This document shows, in pieces, positions 24,321 through 32,900 of a DNA stretch of 64,000 nucleotides. The stretch lies in NCBI GenBank assembly GCA_963711675.1, contig CAVQFB010000006.1, forward strand, positions 124,001-188,000. The letters are read 5' to 3'. Below the pieces are notes generated by a model that worked only from the letters and a program-made list of their open reading frames with translations, did not search any database and was not told the origin of the DNA. Position numbers and translations under genes: made by a program. How positions within the stretch are numbered: the stretch's first letter is position 1; every line of letters starts with the position of its first letter. This DNA comes from CAVQFB01 sp963711675 (GTDB taxonomy: Bacteria > Acidobacteriota > Terriglobia > Terriglobales > Acidobacteriaceae).

Positions 24321-24641
24321 TTACAGGTCCCATCTGGCGAGCGAGAAGATGTTCAAGACGAGAACGGCTAGGCACAACAGCAGTGCCATTAAGCCGCGAT
24401 GTCGCGCGTCCCCCTTCGCGAGGTCGACGACAGAAAGTGGCAGAATGAGAAGCCCCACACCGAACGTCAGCCCAAGGATGCCAATCGTCGCAAATCCCGC
24501 CAGAACTCCTAGTCGGTCATTTGCGAGCCCCACTAGCAACATCACCCAAGCCAGAAGGTCAAGGGCCACTGCGATCCCAGAGAGTTTCAAGCAATCTGCC
24601 GTCCCAAAAAGCCTTCTCGGGATCGCCTGCAGCGACACCAT
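24321..24641 (-). CDS. Small hypothetical membrane protein
   Basis: A 106-residue, very hydrophobic protein with three to four helices (segments around ALDLLAWVMLLVGLA, LAGFATIGILGLTFGVGLLI and LMALLLCLAVLVLNIF) and short polar loops. ATG 24641 follows TTGGGGA and lies 14 nt after the glnS stop, so it is probably the distal gene of the glnS transcript. It has no recognised family. The alternating hydrophobic pattern supports a real gene. Confidence 0.6.
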   Translation of the reverse strand: MVSLQAIPRRLFGTADCLKLSGIAVALDLLAWVMLLVGLANDRLGVLAGFATIGILGLTFGVGLLILPLSVVDLAKGDARHRGLMALLLCLAVLVLNIFSLARWDL

Positions 24642-24655
24642 AGGGAATTCCCCAA

Positions 24656-26402
24656 TTATTTCTGCCGTTCCGGCTGCTTCTTTTCGATCTTCGCCCACGC
24701 ATCTTTCAGCGCGACCGTGCGATTGAACACCGGCTTGCCCGGCCGTGAATCGGAATCCACGCAGAAATATCCCAGCCGCTCGAATTGATAGCGACCGCCC
24801 GTCGTGGCGCTGGCCAACGACGGCTCAACCTTGGCGTGCGCGATCACTTCGAGCGAGTTCGGATTGAGATTGGCGGTGAAGTCCTGGCCTTCTTCGGTCT
24901 GGTTCGGATTCTCTTTGCTGAAGAGGTTCTCGTAAATCCGCACCTCAGCATCGACCGCGTGATTGGCCGACACCCAGTGAATGGTTGACTTCACCTTGCG
25001 TCCGTCGGGTGGATTGTTGCCGCCACGAGTGGCGGGATCGTAGGTGCACTGCACTTCGACCACCTCGCCCTTCGTCATTTTTCACCACGCCGGTGCAGGT
25101 GATGAAGTAGCCGTAACGCAGCCGGACTTCTTTCCCCGGCGACAGGCGGAAATATTTGGGCGGTGGAACTTCGCGAAAATCATCCTGCTCGATGTAGAGC
25201 TCGCGCGAGAAAGGCACCTTGCGCGATCCCGCACTCGGATCTTCGGGGTTGTTCACCGCGTCCATCTCTTCGCTTTGACCTTCAGGATAATTGTCGATGA
25301 CCACCTTCAGCGGGCGCAGCACGGCCATCACGCGCGAGGCGCGCTTGTTCAAATCCTCACGAACGAAATGTTCGAGCATGGCCAGCTCGATCGAACCATT
25401 CGTCTTGGAGACTCCAATCGATGCGCAGAAATTGCGAATCGCCTCAGGCGTGTAGCCGCGGCGCCGAATGCCGCAGATGGTCGGCATGCGGGGATCGTCC
25501 CAGCCGCTCACCTTGCCTTGCTGTACCAGCTGCAACAGCTTGCGTTTGCTCAGCAGCGTGTAGGTCAGGTTCAGACGGTCGAATTCGATCTGCTGCGAGG
25601 GAAAGATGCCCAGCTGCTCGATGAACCAATCGTAGAGGGGCCGGTGATCCTCAAACTCCAGCGTGCACATCGAGTGGGTGACGCGCTCGAGCGAATCCGA
25701 TTGCCCGTGCGCGTAGTCGTACATCGGATAGATGCACCACTTGTCGCCGGTGCGATGGTGCGACGCGTGCAGGATGCGATACATCACGGGATCGCGCAGG
25801 TTCAGGTTGGGCGAAGCCATGTCGATTTTCGCCCGCAGAACGCGCGAGCCATCGGGAAATTCGCCCGCCTTCATGCGCTCGAACAGATCGAGGTTTTCTT
25901 CCACCGAACGGTTGCGGTACGGGCTGTCCTTGCCGGGCTCGGTCAACGTGCCGCGATGCTGGCGGATTTCATCTGCAGTCAGATCGTCGACGTAAGCCTT
26001 GCCGGCTTTGATGAGCTGTACCGCCCAGGCATAGAGCTGATCGAAATAGTCGGAGGCGTAGAACAGGCCGTCCCAGTGAAAGCCGAGCCACTTGACGTCC
26101 TCCATGATGGAGTCGACGTACTCGGTCTCCTCCTTCGAGGGATTGGTGTCGTCGAAACGCAGATTGGTGTGGCCGCCAAACTCGTCGGCGAGGCCGAAGT
26201 CGAGGCAGATCGCCTTGGCATGGCCGATGTGCAGATAGCCGTTGGGCTCGGGAGGGAAGCGGGTTTGCACGTGGCCGGCGTACTTGTTGGTCTTGAGATC
26301 CTCGAGGATGATGTCGCGTATGAAGTTGGAAGGGCGAGGCTCGGCGGGCTTGGGGACGCCGGCTTCGGTCGCGGAATTCGTCGTAGCCATACTGGGTTTC
26401 AT
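24656..26402 (-). CDS. glnS: Glutaminyl-tRNA synthetase, frameshifted as sequenced
   Basis: Class I synthetase charging tRNA-Gln. The N-terminal frame carries the HIGH-type motif PPEPNGYLHIGHAKA, later LLSKRKL (KMSKS-equivalent) and MPTICGIRRRGYTPEA. It ends out of frame after FITCTGVVKNDEG. The C-terminal frame resumes with KGEVVEVQCTYDPATRGG and runs to GlnRS-typical ERLGYFCVDSD. Removing one base from the GGG run at 25069-25071 restores one 581-residue protein. GlnRS is normally essential, and the rest is well conserved, so a sequencing insertion is more likely than a dead gene. gatB is also in this window, so an alternative route to Gln-tRNA exists. Confidence 0.9.
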
Positions 26403-26465
26403 TCTATAGCGAGCGGCGGAAAAAGAGGGATTGAGAGCGCTAGTACCGGCAGCTGAAAAACTCCT

Positions 26466-26574
26466 GATTCGTATCAGGGCACGACTTGAGTCGTGCCGCG
26501 AATCGGGCCTTTAATTGTCATTCCGAGCTGTCCGTAACCGCGCTTGCGCGGCGAGGACGAGCGAGGAATCTGTA
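26466..26574. repeat. Palindrome and TGTCATTCCGAG repeat upstream of glnS
   Basis: GTATCAG then GGCACGAC-TTGA-GTCGTGCC (26478-26497), then a TGTCATTCCGAGC...GACGAGCGAGGAATCTG unit from 26516. The unit includes the internal hairpin CCGCGC-TTG-CGCGG. Confidence 0.65.
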
Positions 26575-26614
26575 GTTTCGTTTTCCGGCGTGGCCTGCGC
26601 TGACCGTTGAATCC

Positions 26615-28225
26615 CTAGCGCTTCAGCAGGTCGACCGGCTCGTGCACGTCGTGCACGCGGAAGTAGCGGGCAAGGGCGGGATATTTCCTGGCAACGGCTT
26701 CATACATCGCATGAGCCACACGCCGGTAAGAGATATGGCCCGCGGGCCCGGTGCGAAGCTCGGAGATGTAGACCACCTCGGCAAAGTCCATCTTGAAAAG
26801 CGTGCGTTTACGGAAGCCGAGCGGGATCGCATATTGCGCGGACGGCGCGATCCATTCTGAGCCGGGTTGACTGGTCGCGAGCTGAGTCAGTTGCCCTGCA
26901 GACTCGGCTGCACTCCTCATGGCGGCATCATAGCGGGGACGCACTCCAGCCGCTTCCAGCTCATCCGGTACGTCGTAGCCGTGGGCTGTGGTGAAGTCCT
27001 GGCCGATCTGTATGCAGCGCCGGTGACGGTGCATGTCGCGGAAGCCGCCGATATCCATAAGGATGTCGAAGCGCAACTGCTGGCCGGCACAGAAGGCCCG
27101 GGGCAGCTCGTCATGTTTGCCACGGTAGCGCATGCCCAAGTCGATGACTTCGCCCCGCAGCTTTCCACCCGCCGATTCCACCGCCGCTCTAATCTGCCGG
27201 TACGGGTAGTGGGAGTGCTCGTAGAGCAACGTGGTGGCCAGCTCGATTTCGAGCGGCTCTTCGTCGAGCAGGTCGACCAGACCAGCCTTTTCGATGCTAG
27301 CGCGGCCCATCAGCTCGGCAGCAGCCTGCCGCAGCTCGCGCCGGGTTTCGATCTCGTAACGATTAGGATCGGCGTACTTCACCAGCGTGGGTGCAACCCG
27401 CACTTCCCGCAACAGTTCCTGCTCCGCGCGCTGAGCCAGTTCCGGCGACACGGCGCGAATCTGTTCGACCAGCTTTCCCAACGATTCGTGATTGACGTTG
27501 TACGCGGGCGATGTGGCCGCACGCTTCAGCAACTCCCCGAGAACGCGGACTTCTTCGTGGGTGTGCGCCAGCAGATGTGACACCTGGTTTTCCAGCGTGC
27601 GCGCATTCACGATTTCGCCGAGCGAAGTGTTGGTTGCCAGCGGAAGCAGGTAGCGCGATATGTCGAAGGCGCGGGCACGCAAAGTCCGCTGGTAGGCCTC
27701 CGGCTTCATGTCGTCGGGCTTCGGCGTGATGTCCATCAGATACTGGAACATCGTGTCCGAAAGCGCCTGGTACTCCGCGAAAAGGCTGCCGATCGCCCGC
27801 CGGTAGAGGTTCGTCGCCCGGGCGTCACCTCCGAAATCGGGTGTGTAGTACCCGCTTTTCTGAAAATCCTGGTAGCGGGTGGAACGCTCCTGGCCGTCCC
27901 ATCGCTGTTCGTCGGCGACCGCAATCGCGGCCAGGATAGAGAGCCTCTCGATGGCCAGCGCGATGTGGGCAAGATCCGCGATCGAGCGATGCCCGTATTG
28001 AAAATAGAAAGTGTTGAGGAATTTCTCGGCCTTCTGCTGGCTGATCTCCTTCAGCGACTCTTTCATGGAGAGCGCGGAGCGGGAATATTTCGCCATGGCG
28101 TAGGCCTGGATCTCAGGCTCGGCGCCGTAGACGGCAAAGACTTCGACGGAAGGCGTCTGCGAGGACGATCCGTTGCTGGAGGACGAGGCCTTGCTCACCT
28201 CGTCCGAGTTTGTGGCTTCAGGCAT
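26615..28225 (-). CDS. Double-length ThyX-like protein (FAD-dependent thymidylate synthase family)
   Basis: A 536-residue protein that reads as two fused Thy1/ThyX-type halves. The N-terminal half has FQYGHRSIADLAHIALAIERLS and ERSTRYQDF, recalling the SxNExSxRY end of the ThyX motif. The C-terminal half has ELPRAFCAGQQLRFDILMD and FRDMHRHRRC, recalling the RHR part. Normal ThyX is about 220-250 residues with a contiguous RHRxxSxNExSxR signature; here it is split and degenerate. Thymidylate synthesis is therefore not assured. The longest frame starts at 28354, but ATG 28225 (MPEATNSDEV, then a Ser-rich linker) is preferred. Confidence 0.75.
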   Translation of the reverse strand: MPEATNSDEVSKASSSSNGSSSQTPSVEVFAVYGAEPEIQAYAMAKYSRSALSMKESLKEISQQKAEKFLNTFYFQYGHRSIADLAHIALAIERLSILAAIAVADEQRWDGQERSTRYQDFQKSGYYTPDFGGDARATNLYRRAIGSLFAEYQALSDTMFQYLMDITPKPDDMKPEAYQRTLRARAFDISRYLLPLATNTSLGEIVNARTLENQVSHLLAHTHEEVRVLGELLKRAATSPAYNVNHESLGKLVEQIRAVSPELAQRAEQELLREVRVAPTLVKYADPNRYEIETRRELRQAAAELMGRASIEKAGLVDLLDEEPLEIELATTLLYEHSHYPYRQIRAAVESAGGKLRGEVIDLGMRYRGKHDELPRAFCAGQQLRFDILMDIGGFRDMHRHRRCIQIGQDFTTAHGYDVPDELEAAGVRPRYDAAMRSAAESAGQLTQLATSQPGSEWIAPSAQYAIPLGFRKRTLFKMDFAEVVYISELRTGPAGHISYRRVAHAMYEAVARKYPALARYFRVHDVHEPVDLLKR

Positions 28226-28497
28226 GACTGGAAGTTTCAGCGCGAGGAAAAGAATACACGATTGGAGGTTGGATTCCTGTGAGAACCCCAGACGACCACG
28301 GGAGAACTCTGCCTGGTCGAAGGCGAGAGTCATCCTCGGAACGCCATGATTCAAAAAGAACGGCCGCAGCGCGGACTCAGTTCGACAACCCTTTCTTTTC
28401 TTACCTTTGTTACTTTTCAGGGTCGAGCCTCATCAGGTATAAGGTACAAACCCTATTCAGTTTCACGGAGCGATCTGGGCCACGGCTTTATTTATTG

Positions 28498-29361
28498 ATG
28501 AGACGACTTTCACTTACTTCTAATAGTCTTGTTTGCTCGATTTTCCTGACGGGGTCGATATGGGCGCAAAGCCTTGCCTACCCGCTCCCTCTGGGATCAG
28601 GTAGGGCTCCCCTGCTTGAAGCAAGCTCGCGTGACAATGCTAATCCCGCAGCCGCTGTATTGCCCTCGCCCTCGCTTCTGCCGGCGCCCGACGTGTCTCC
28701 TGCCGCAGTTCCACGCATGTCGCCGGAGCTGGCGCTTCAGACCTACCAGCACCGCACCGTTCAGCAGGCCACGGAACTGGCGGCCTATTCGGCTCGGACC
28801 GTCATTAGAGCCGAGTTGCCCGATACCGAACAACGAGGAGAACTCATTGTTGAACGGCACTACACCGCGCCGCGCACCCTGGAATTCAAAGCGGTTGAGT
28901 ACAACGGCGACGGATTCGTGAAGAGCAACGTGATCACGCGCGTGTTGCAGTCGGAAGTCGACCACGTCCAGAAAGACGACTTTTCGCTGACCGCCATCAC
29001 CCCCGCCAATTACAAGTTTTCCTACAAGGGCACGACTCAACTGGACGACCGCACCGTGCACGCTTACCAGCTGAAGCCGCGCCACAAGAGGGTTGGCCTG
29101 TTCAAAGGACGCATTTATCTGGATGTCCACACCGGCGCGCTGGTGTGCGCGGAAGGCAGCGTAGCGAAGTCACCGTCGCTATTCGTCAGCAAGATCGAGT
29201 TCCGCCAGGACTACGCAGATTTCGGTTCGTTCACCTTCCCCGTGCACAACCACTCTGAAGCGAGGACGCGCTTGATTGGACGCGCAATTCTGGACATCGA
29301 TCACCGCGACTACCAACCCACTGCAACGAACCTGGAGGCGGCTCGAACCGCAGCCCCCTAG
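28498..29361 (+). CDS. Secreted LolA-like hypothetical protein
   Basis: 287 residues from ATG 28498 with a signal peptide (RRLSLTSNSLVCSIFLTGS, cleavage near IWAQS), a Pro/Ala-rich linker and a beta-rich domain. Segments such as RGELIVERHYTAPRTLEFK, VHAYQLKPRHKRVGLFKGRI and FGSFTFPVHNHSEARTRLIG resemble outer-membrane lipoprotein carrier (LolA/LolB-like) or DUF-type relatives. The assignment rests on pattern only. The frame is open 73 codons further upstream, but that part is unlike protein. It is divergent from the ThyX-like gene. Confidence 0.7.
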   Translation: MRRLSLTSNSLVCSIFLTGSIWAQSLAYPLPLGSGRAPLLEASSRDNANPAAAVLPSPSLLPAPDVSPAAVPRMSPELALQTYQHRTVQQATELAAYSARTVIRAELPDTEQRGELIVERHYTAPRTLEFKAVEYNGDGFVKSNVITRVLQSEVDHVQKDDFSLTAITPANYKFSYKGTTQLDDRTVHAYQLKPRHKRVGLFKGRIYLDVHTGALVCAEGSVAKSPSLFVSKIEFRQDYADFGSFTFPVHNHSEARTRLIGRAILDIDHRDYQPTATNLEAARTAAP

Positions 29362-29472
29362 CCGTCACCGCAGTTCATCCAAGAAACGCAAGGCGATCTG
29401 TTCTCCCTGACGGTAACGCGTGCGCGACGCCTCCCGCACGCAGCGTCCCCTTCCATCTACAATTAATCCTCT

Positions 29473-30207
29473 GTGCACCGCGCCCTGGAGTCCGTCGCGC
29501 ATCGGCCGTGGCCATTGCCCGCGGGGCCTTGGGTCATGGCGCAGACCTGGCACGATCTCCTGTTCGCGCATTGGCCTGTAAGCATGAGCGTGATGCGGCC
29601 GCTGGTGCCGGAGTCCCTTCTCCTCGACGCATTCGACGGTTACGCCTGGATCGGCGTGGTGCCGTTCTGGATGAGCGGCGTGCGCCCACGGGCTGTCCCC
29701 GCCTTGCCTGGGCTTTCGCGATTTCCGGAACTCAATGTCAGGACGTATGTAACGATCGGCGGCAAGCCCGGAGTGTATTTTTTCAGTCTGGATGCGGCCA
29801 ACCTGGCAGCCGTCTGCGCTGCGCGCGCACTCTACAGGCTCCCGTATTTTTACGCGCGCATGGAGGCGCAAACGAACGGTGCAGCCACCGAATACAGTTC
29901 CCGGCGCTACCGAAGAGCTGCCGAATTCCGGGCGAACTATGGTCCGACCGCAGACGTGCAATTGCGCGACGTCGGAAGCATCGAACGGTGGCTCACCGAG
30001 CGGTACTGCCTGTACACGACGTCGGGGACGAATCTCTACCGCGGTGAAATTCACCACGCGCAATGGCCGTTGCAGGATGCCGGCGCCGAAATCGACGGGA
30101 ACACCATGGCAGCTGCTGCCGGCATCACCCTGCCCGATCGCCCGCCCTTGTTACACTTCGCACGCCGGCTGGAGGTGCTGATCTGGCCCCTTCGACGGGT
30201 GAAGTGA
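29473..30207 (+). CDS. DUF2071 (YqjF-like) family protein
   Basis: A 244-residue soluble protein. The order AQTWHDLLFAHWPVSMSVMR, PLVPESLLLDAFDGYAWIG, VVPFWMSGVRPRA and FPELNVRTYVTIGGKPGVYF is diagnostic of the YqjF/DUF2071 family, whose biochemical role is unknown. The start is GTG 29473; a downstream ATG at 29536 would still keep the conserved domain. The gene ends 46 bp before fabG. Confidence 0.88.
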   Translation: MHRALESVAHRPWPLPAGPWVMAQTWHDLLFAHWPVSMSVMRPLVPESLLLDAFDGYAWIGVVPFWMSGVRPRAVPALPGLSRFPELNVRTYVTIGGKPGVYFFSLDAANLAAVCAARALYRLPYFYARMEAQTNGAATEYSSRRYRRAAEFRANYGPTADVQLRDVGSIERWLTERYCLYTTSGTNLYRGEIHHAQWPLQDAGAEIDGNTMAAAAGITLPDRPPLLHFARRLEVLIWPLRRVK

Positions 30208-30253
30208 TCGCCCTTGACAGTTATAATTCCGCTTCATCTCACGGAGCCTATCC

Positions 30254-30997
30254 ATGACACTCTCCGGACGCGTGGCGCTGGTGACCGGTGCTTCCCAGGG
30301 CATCGGGCACGCTTGCGCGCTCAAGCTGGCGGAAGCCGGCGCGACGGTCGCGGTTGCCGCGCGAAACCAGGAAAAACTGCAGGAACTGGTTGGGCAGATC
30401 ACTCAGGCAGGGGGAAAGGCTGCGGCGTTCCCATTGGACGTGACGGACGAGGAACAGGTTAAGGCCGCGTTTAAAGCCGTGATCACCCAGTTCAGCAAGA
30501 TCGAGATCCTGGTGAACAATGCGGGGATCACGCGCGACCAGCTCATCATGCGAATGAAGCGCGCCGACTGGGATACGGTGCTGAATACCAACTTGACCTC
30601 GGCTTATCTTTGCACCCAGCAGGCAATCGGTTCGATGCTCAGGCAGCGCTGGGGGAGGATCGTCAACATTACCAGCATCTTCGGCGAGATCGGGCAGGCG
30701 GGCCAGGCGAACTACGCCGCGTCGAAGGCAGGGCTGATCGGATTAACAAAGGCGATCGCCCGGGAAGTTGCGTCGCGCAATATTACCTGTAACGCGGTTG
30801 CGCCCGGGTTCATCGAAACAGCTATGACGACAGGCCTTTCGGAAGAGTTCAAGCAGACCGCTCTGCAGCACATTCCGCTGGGCCGCGTGGGCACGGTAAA
30901 CGACGTCGCAGACGCCGTGTGCTTCCTGGCATCCGAGCAAGCCGGCTACATCACCGGCCATGTTCTCGACGTCAACGGGGGCATGCACATGGGGTAG
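30254..30997 (+). CDS. fabG: 3-oxoacyl-ACP reductase (SDR family)
   Basis: Reduces 3-ketoacyl-ACP with NADPH in type II fatty-acid synthesis; 247 residues. The Rossmann motif is TGASQGIG (11-18), and NNAG is at 88-91. The catalytic triad Ser141, Tyr154 and Lys158 lies within the usual INxTS...YAASKAG frame, with N111-N113 nearby. The C-terminus GHVLDVNGGMHMG is the FabG form. No other fab gene is adjacent, so a role in another SDR pathway cannot be excluded. A TTGACA and a TATAAT occur upstream (30214, 30222) but too close together to form one promoter. Confidence 0.9.
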   Translation: MTLSGRVALVTGASQGIGHACALKLAEAGATVAVAARNQEKLQELVGQITQAGGKAAAFPLDVTDEEQVKAAFKAVITQFSKIEILVNNAGITRDQLIMRMKRADWDTVLNTNLTSAYLCTQQAIGSMLRQRWGRIVNITSIFGEIGQAGQANYAASKAGLIGLTKAIAREVASRNITCNAVAPGFIETAMTTGLSEEFKQTALQHIPLGRVGTVNDVADAVCFLASEQAGYITGHVLDVNGGMHMG

Positions 30998-31017
30998 CGG
31001 GAACGTCCACCGAAATA

Positions 31018-31473
31018 GTGAACGCGACTTCGACCGCGGATGTCGCCCTCCTGCGGGAATTGTTTCTGGAGTACGCGAAATCGCTGGGCTTCAGCCTGTG
31101 TTTCCAGAGCTTCGACAAAGAGCTGGCAGGTCTGCCGGGTAAGTATGCACCTCCCGACGGCCGATTGCTTCTCGCGAAGTGCGACGGTGAGACGGCCGGA
31201 TGCGTGGCGCTGCACAAGCTTTCGCCCGGCATCTGTGAGATGAAGCGGCTTTACTTGCGTCCGGGGTTTCGCGGTAAAGGGCTAGGCCGCGCGATGGCGG
31301 AGCGCGTCATCTCCGAAGCAAGGACGATCGGCTACGAGCGCATGCGGTTGGACACAGTGGAACCGGTAATGAAAGATGCGGTCACGCTCTATCGCCGCTT
31401 AGGCTTCAAAGAGATTGCGCCCTACTGCACGAATCCGATCGAGGGCGCTCTCTACATGGAATTGGAGCTTTGA
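31018..31473 (+). CDS. GNAT family N-acetyltransferase
   Basis: A 151-residue acetyl-CoA-dependent transferase. The acetyl-CoA loop reads LRPGFRGKGLGRAMAERV, the V/I/L pattern of motif A. C-terminal YRRLGFKEIAPYCTNPIEGA is common in a small-molecule GNAT subgroup, as is the N-terminal LFLEYAKSLGFSLCFQSFD. No ATG is available; GTG 31018, 20 nt after the fabG stop, is the best start. The frame continues upstream over the fabG 3' end. The substrate is unknown. Confidence 0.88.
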   Translation: MNATSTADVALLRELFLEYAKSLGFSLCFQSFDKELAGLPGKYAPPDGRLLLAKCDGETAGCVALHKLSPGICEMKRLYLRPGFRGKGLGRAMAERVISEARTIGYERMRLDTVEPVMKDAVTLYRRLGFKEIAPYCTNPIEGALYMELEL

Positions 31474-31623
31474 GAATCGGGTCTGCAGGCGCCCGGAACG
31501 ACGCCGCCGACTCCCAGCAACCTCGTTCGGAAACTGAGCCCGGCTGTGGAAATGGCCATGGACCACAGAAGGACGCGGGCAAGGCGCTACGGTAGAAGGG
31601 TTTCGTGATTTGGCAATTTCCAC

Positions 31624-31652
31624 TTGCCAGACGGTACTACTCTGGTTACTAT
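31624..31652 (+). promoter_or_regulatory. Promoter upstream of the XRE regulator
   Basis: TTGCCA and TACTAT with a 17-bp spacer, 39 bp before the ATG. It is a good sigma-70-type match in an otherwise featureless 218-bp gap. Confidence 0.6.
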
Positions 31653-31691
31653 GCAGCATCCCTAGGGTGCCTCAGATAGATTCTTTCCACT

Positions 31692-32042
31692 ATGAACATC
31701 GGCGAGACCATCCGAAATTACCGGCTGCAGAAGGGCATGTCACAGGGTGACATTGAAAAGCGCACTGGCCTGTTGCGCTGCTACCTGTCGCGCGTCGAGA
31801 ACGGGCACACCATCCCGTCACTGGACACGCTGGCCAAGATCGCCGGGGCGATGGAGCTCCCGTTGTCGCAATTCTTTTCGGAGTCAGGCCACACCAACGG
31901 CTCGAAGGGGCTGCCGCAGCTGTCCGACGACGAAGTCCGCTTCCTCAGCCAGATTCGCCGCTACGCCACCAGCCTGAACGATAGCGACCGCAAGCTCGTG
32001 CTGGCCATGGTCAAGAAGATGGCGGCGACTGCCAGCCGATAG
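31692..32042 (+). CDS. XRE-family helix-turn-helix regulator
   Basis: A 116-residue DNA-binding protein. Residues 3-60 form the five-helix Cro/C1 HTH (IGETIRNYRLQKGMSQGDIE, then YLSRVENGHTIPSLDTLAKI), with the recognition helix around LLRCYLSRVENG. The C-terminal part (SDDEVRFLSQIRRYATSLND) is short and helical, without a sensor domain. It has its own promoter and precedes the MXAN_5187-like gene by 96 bp. Targets are unknown. Confidence 0.9.
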   Translation: MNIGETIRNYRLQKGMSQGDIEKRTGLLRCYLSRVENGHTIPSLDTLAKIAGAMELPLSQFFSESGHTNGSKGLPQLSDDEVRFLSQIRRYATSLNDSDRKLVLAMVKKMAATASR

Positions 32043-32138
32043 CTCCCAAGGTACTTTGGTCCAATCCCTGAACTGACCCACCGTCACCTGCGCTTCGTCA
32101 CTGTTACCTCTAGACTGGTCGCAGGAGAAGACCGTCCC

Positions 32139-32765
32139 GTGACGATTGACGAGGAACTGAGTCTCCTCGACTCGCAACTTCGCCGCTTGAAGATCGAGTA
32201 CGAGATCTACTTCAACAATCCGACCAAGCGGCCGCCCACTGACGTTGAGTGGAAGGTGCTGTCCTTGCTGCGCAAGTTCAGCGATGGCGTCCGGCTGAGT
32301 TTTTCCCAGCGCTTCCGCTACAACGAAATAGCACAGCGGTATGCCATTTACAGCGATCTGTGGCGGAAGAAAACCCGTATCCGCGAAGAAGGATATCGCC
32401 GCCCGCAGGACGCGATCCTGTCGGTGCAAGGAGTGCGCCCCGAAGAACACGAAACCACCCCGCATCCGGTCTATGGGGTCAGCCGCGACGGGGCCGCCGC
32501 TGCGCCCGCGAAAGAGCCTTTCACGGTGCAGTGTTCGGATACGACCGCGGAGAAGGACAAGGTGCAGTCCCTGTTCCAGGCCCTGGTCGAAGCCAAAAAG
32601 AAAAATGGTGAGGCCCTGGGCAACAACGCCAGCCTCGACTCTTTCTCGGTGTTCGTAGCGAAAAAGACTGAGCAACTCCGCAAACAGTACGGCTGTCAGA
32701 GCGTCGAATATTCCGTTGAAATGACGGACGGACACGTCAAGCTGAAAGCCAAAGCCAAGACCTAG
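32139..32765 (+). CDS. MXAN_5187 C-terminal-domain-like protein
   Basis: A 208-residue soluble protein. The N-terminus TIDEELSLLDSQLRRLKIEY, EIYFNNPTKRPPTDVEWKV and SFSQRFRYNEIAQRYAIYSD recalls the domain named after Myxococcus MXAN_5187. Attribution is from memory of that pattern and is moderately sure. A variable Ala/Pro linker (about residues 120-130) leads to a C-terminal helical part. GTG 32139 has AGGAG about 10 nt upstream. Function is unknown. Confidence 0.65.
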   Translation: MTIDEELSLLDSQLRRLKIEYEIYFNNPTKRPPTDVEWKVLSLLRKFSDGVRLSFSQRFRYNEIAQRYAIYSDLWRKKTRIREEGYRRPQDAILSVQGVRPEEHETTPHPVYGVSRDGAAAAPAKEPFTVQCSDTTAEKDKVQSLFQALVEAKKKNGEALGNNASLDSFSVFVAKKTEQLRKQYGCQSVEYSVEMTDGHVKLKAKAKT

Positions 32766-32900
32766 TCCGGCGCCGATTGTTGTTCGTCTCCAACCTCAGC
32801 AAATCTCTTGCAGCGCAACGCTCCCTGCAGGCCTCTCTGCTGCTAAAATTTTGGCTGCCTTCCCAGGCACAAGATATCCCTTCCACTGACGAGGCGGACC

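Noticed and set aside
30214..30227. TTGACA and TATAAT before fabG as a promoter
   Set aside because: Only 2 bp separate the hexamers, so they cannot be the -35 and -10 of one promoter.
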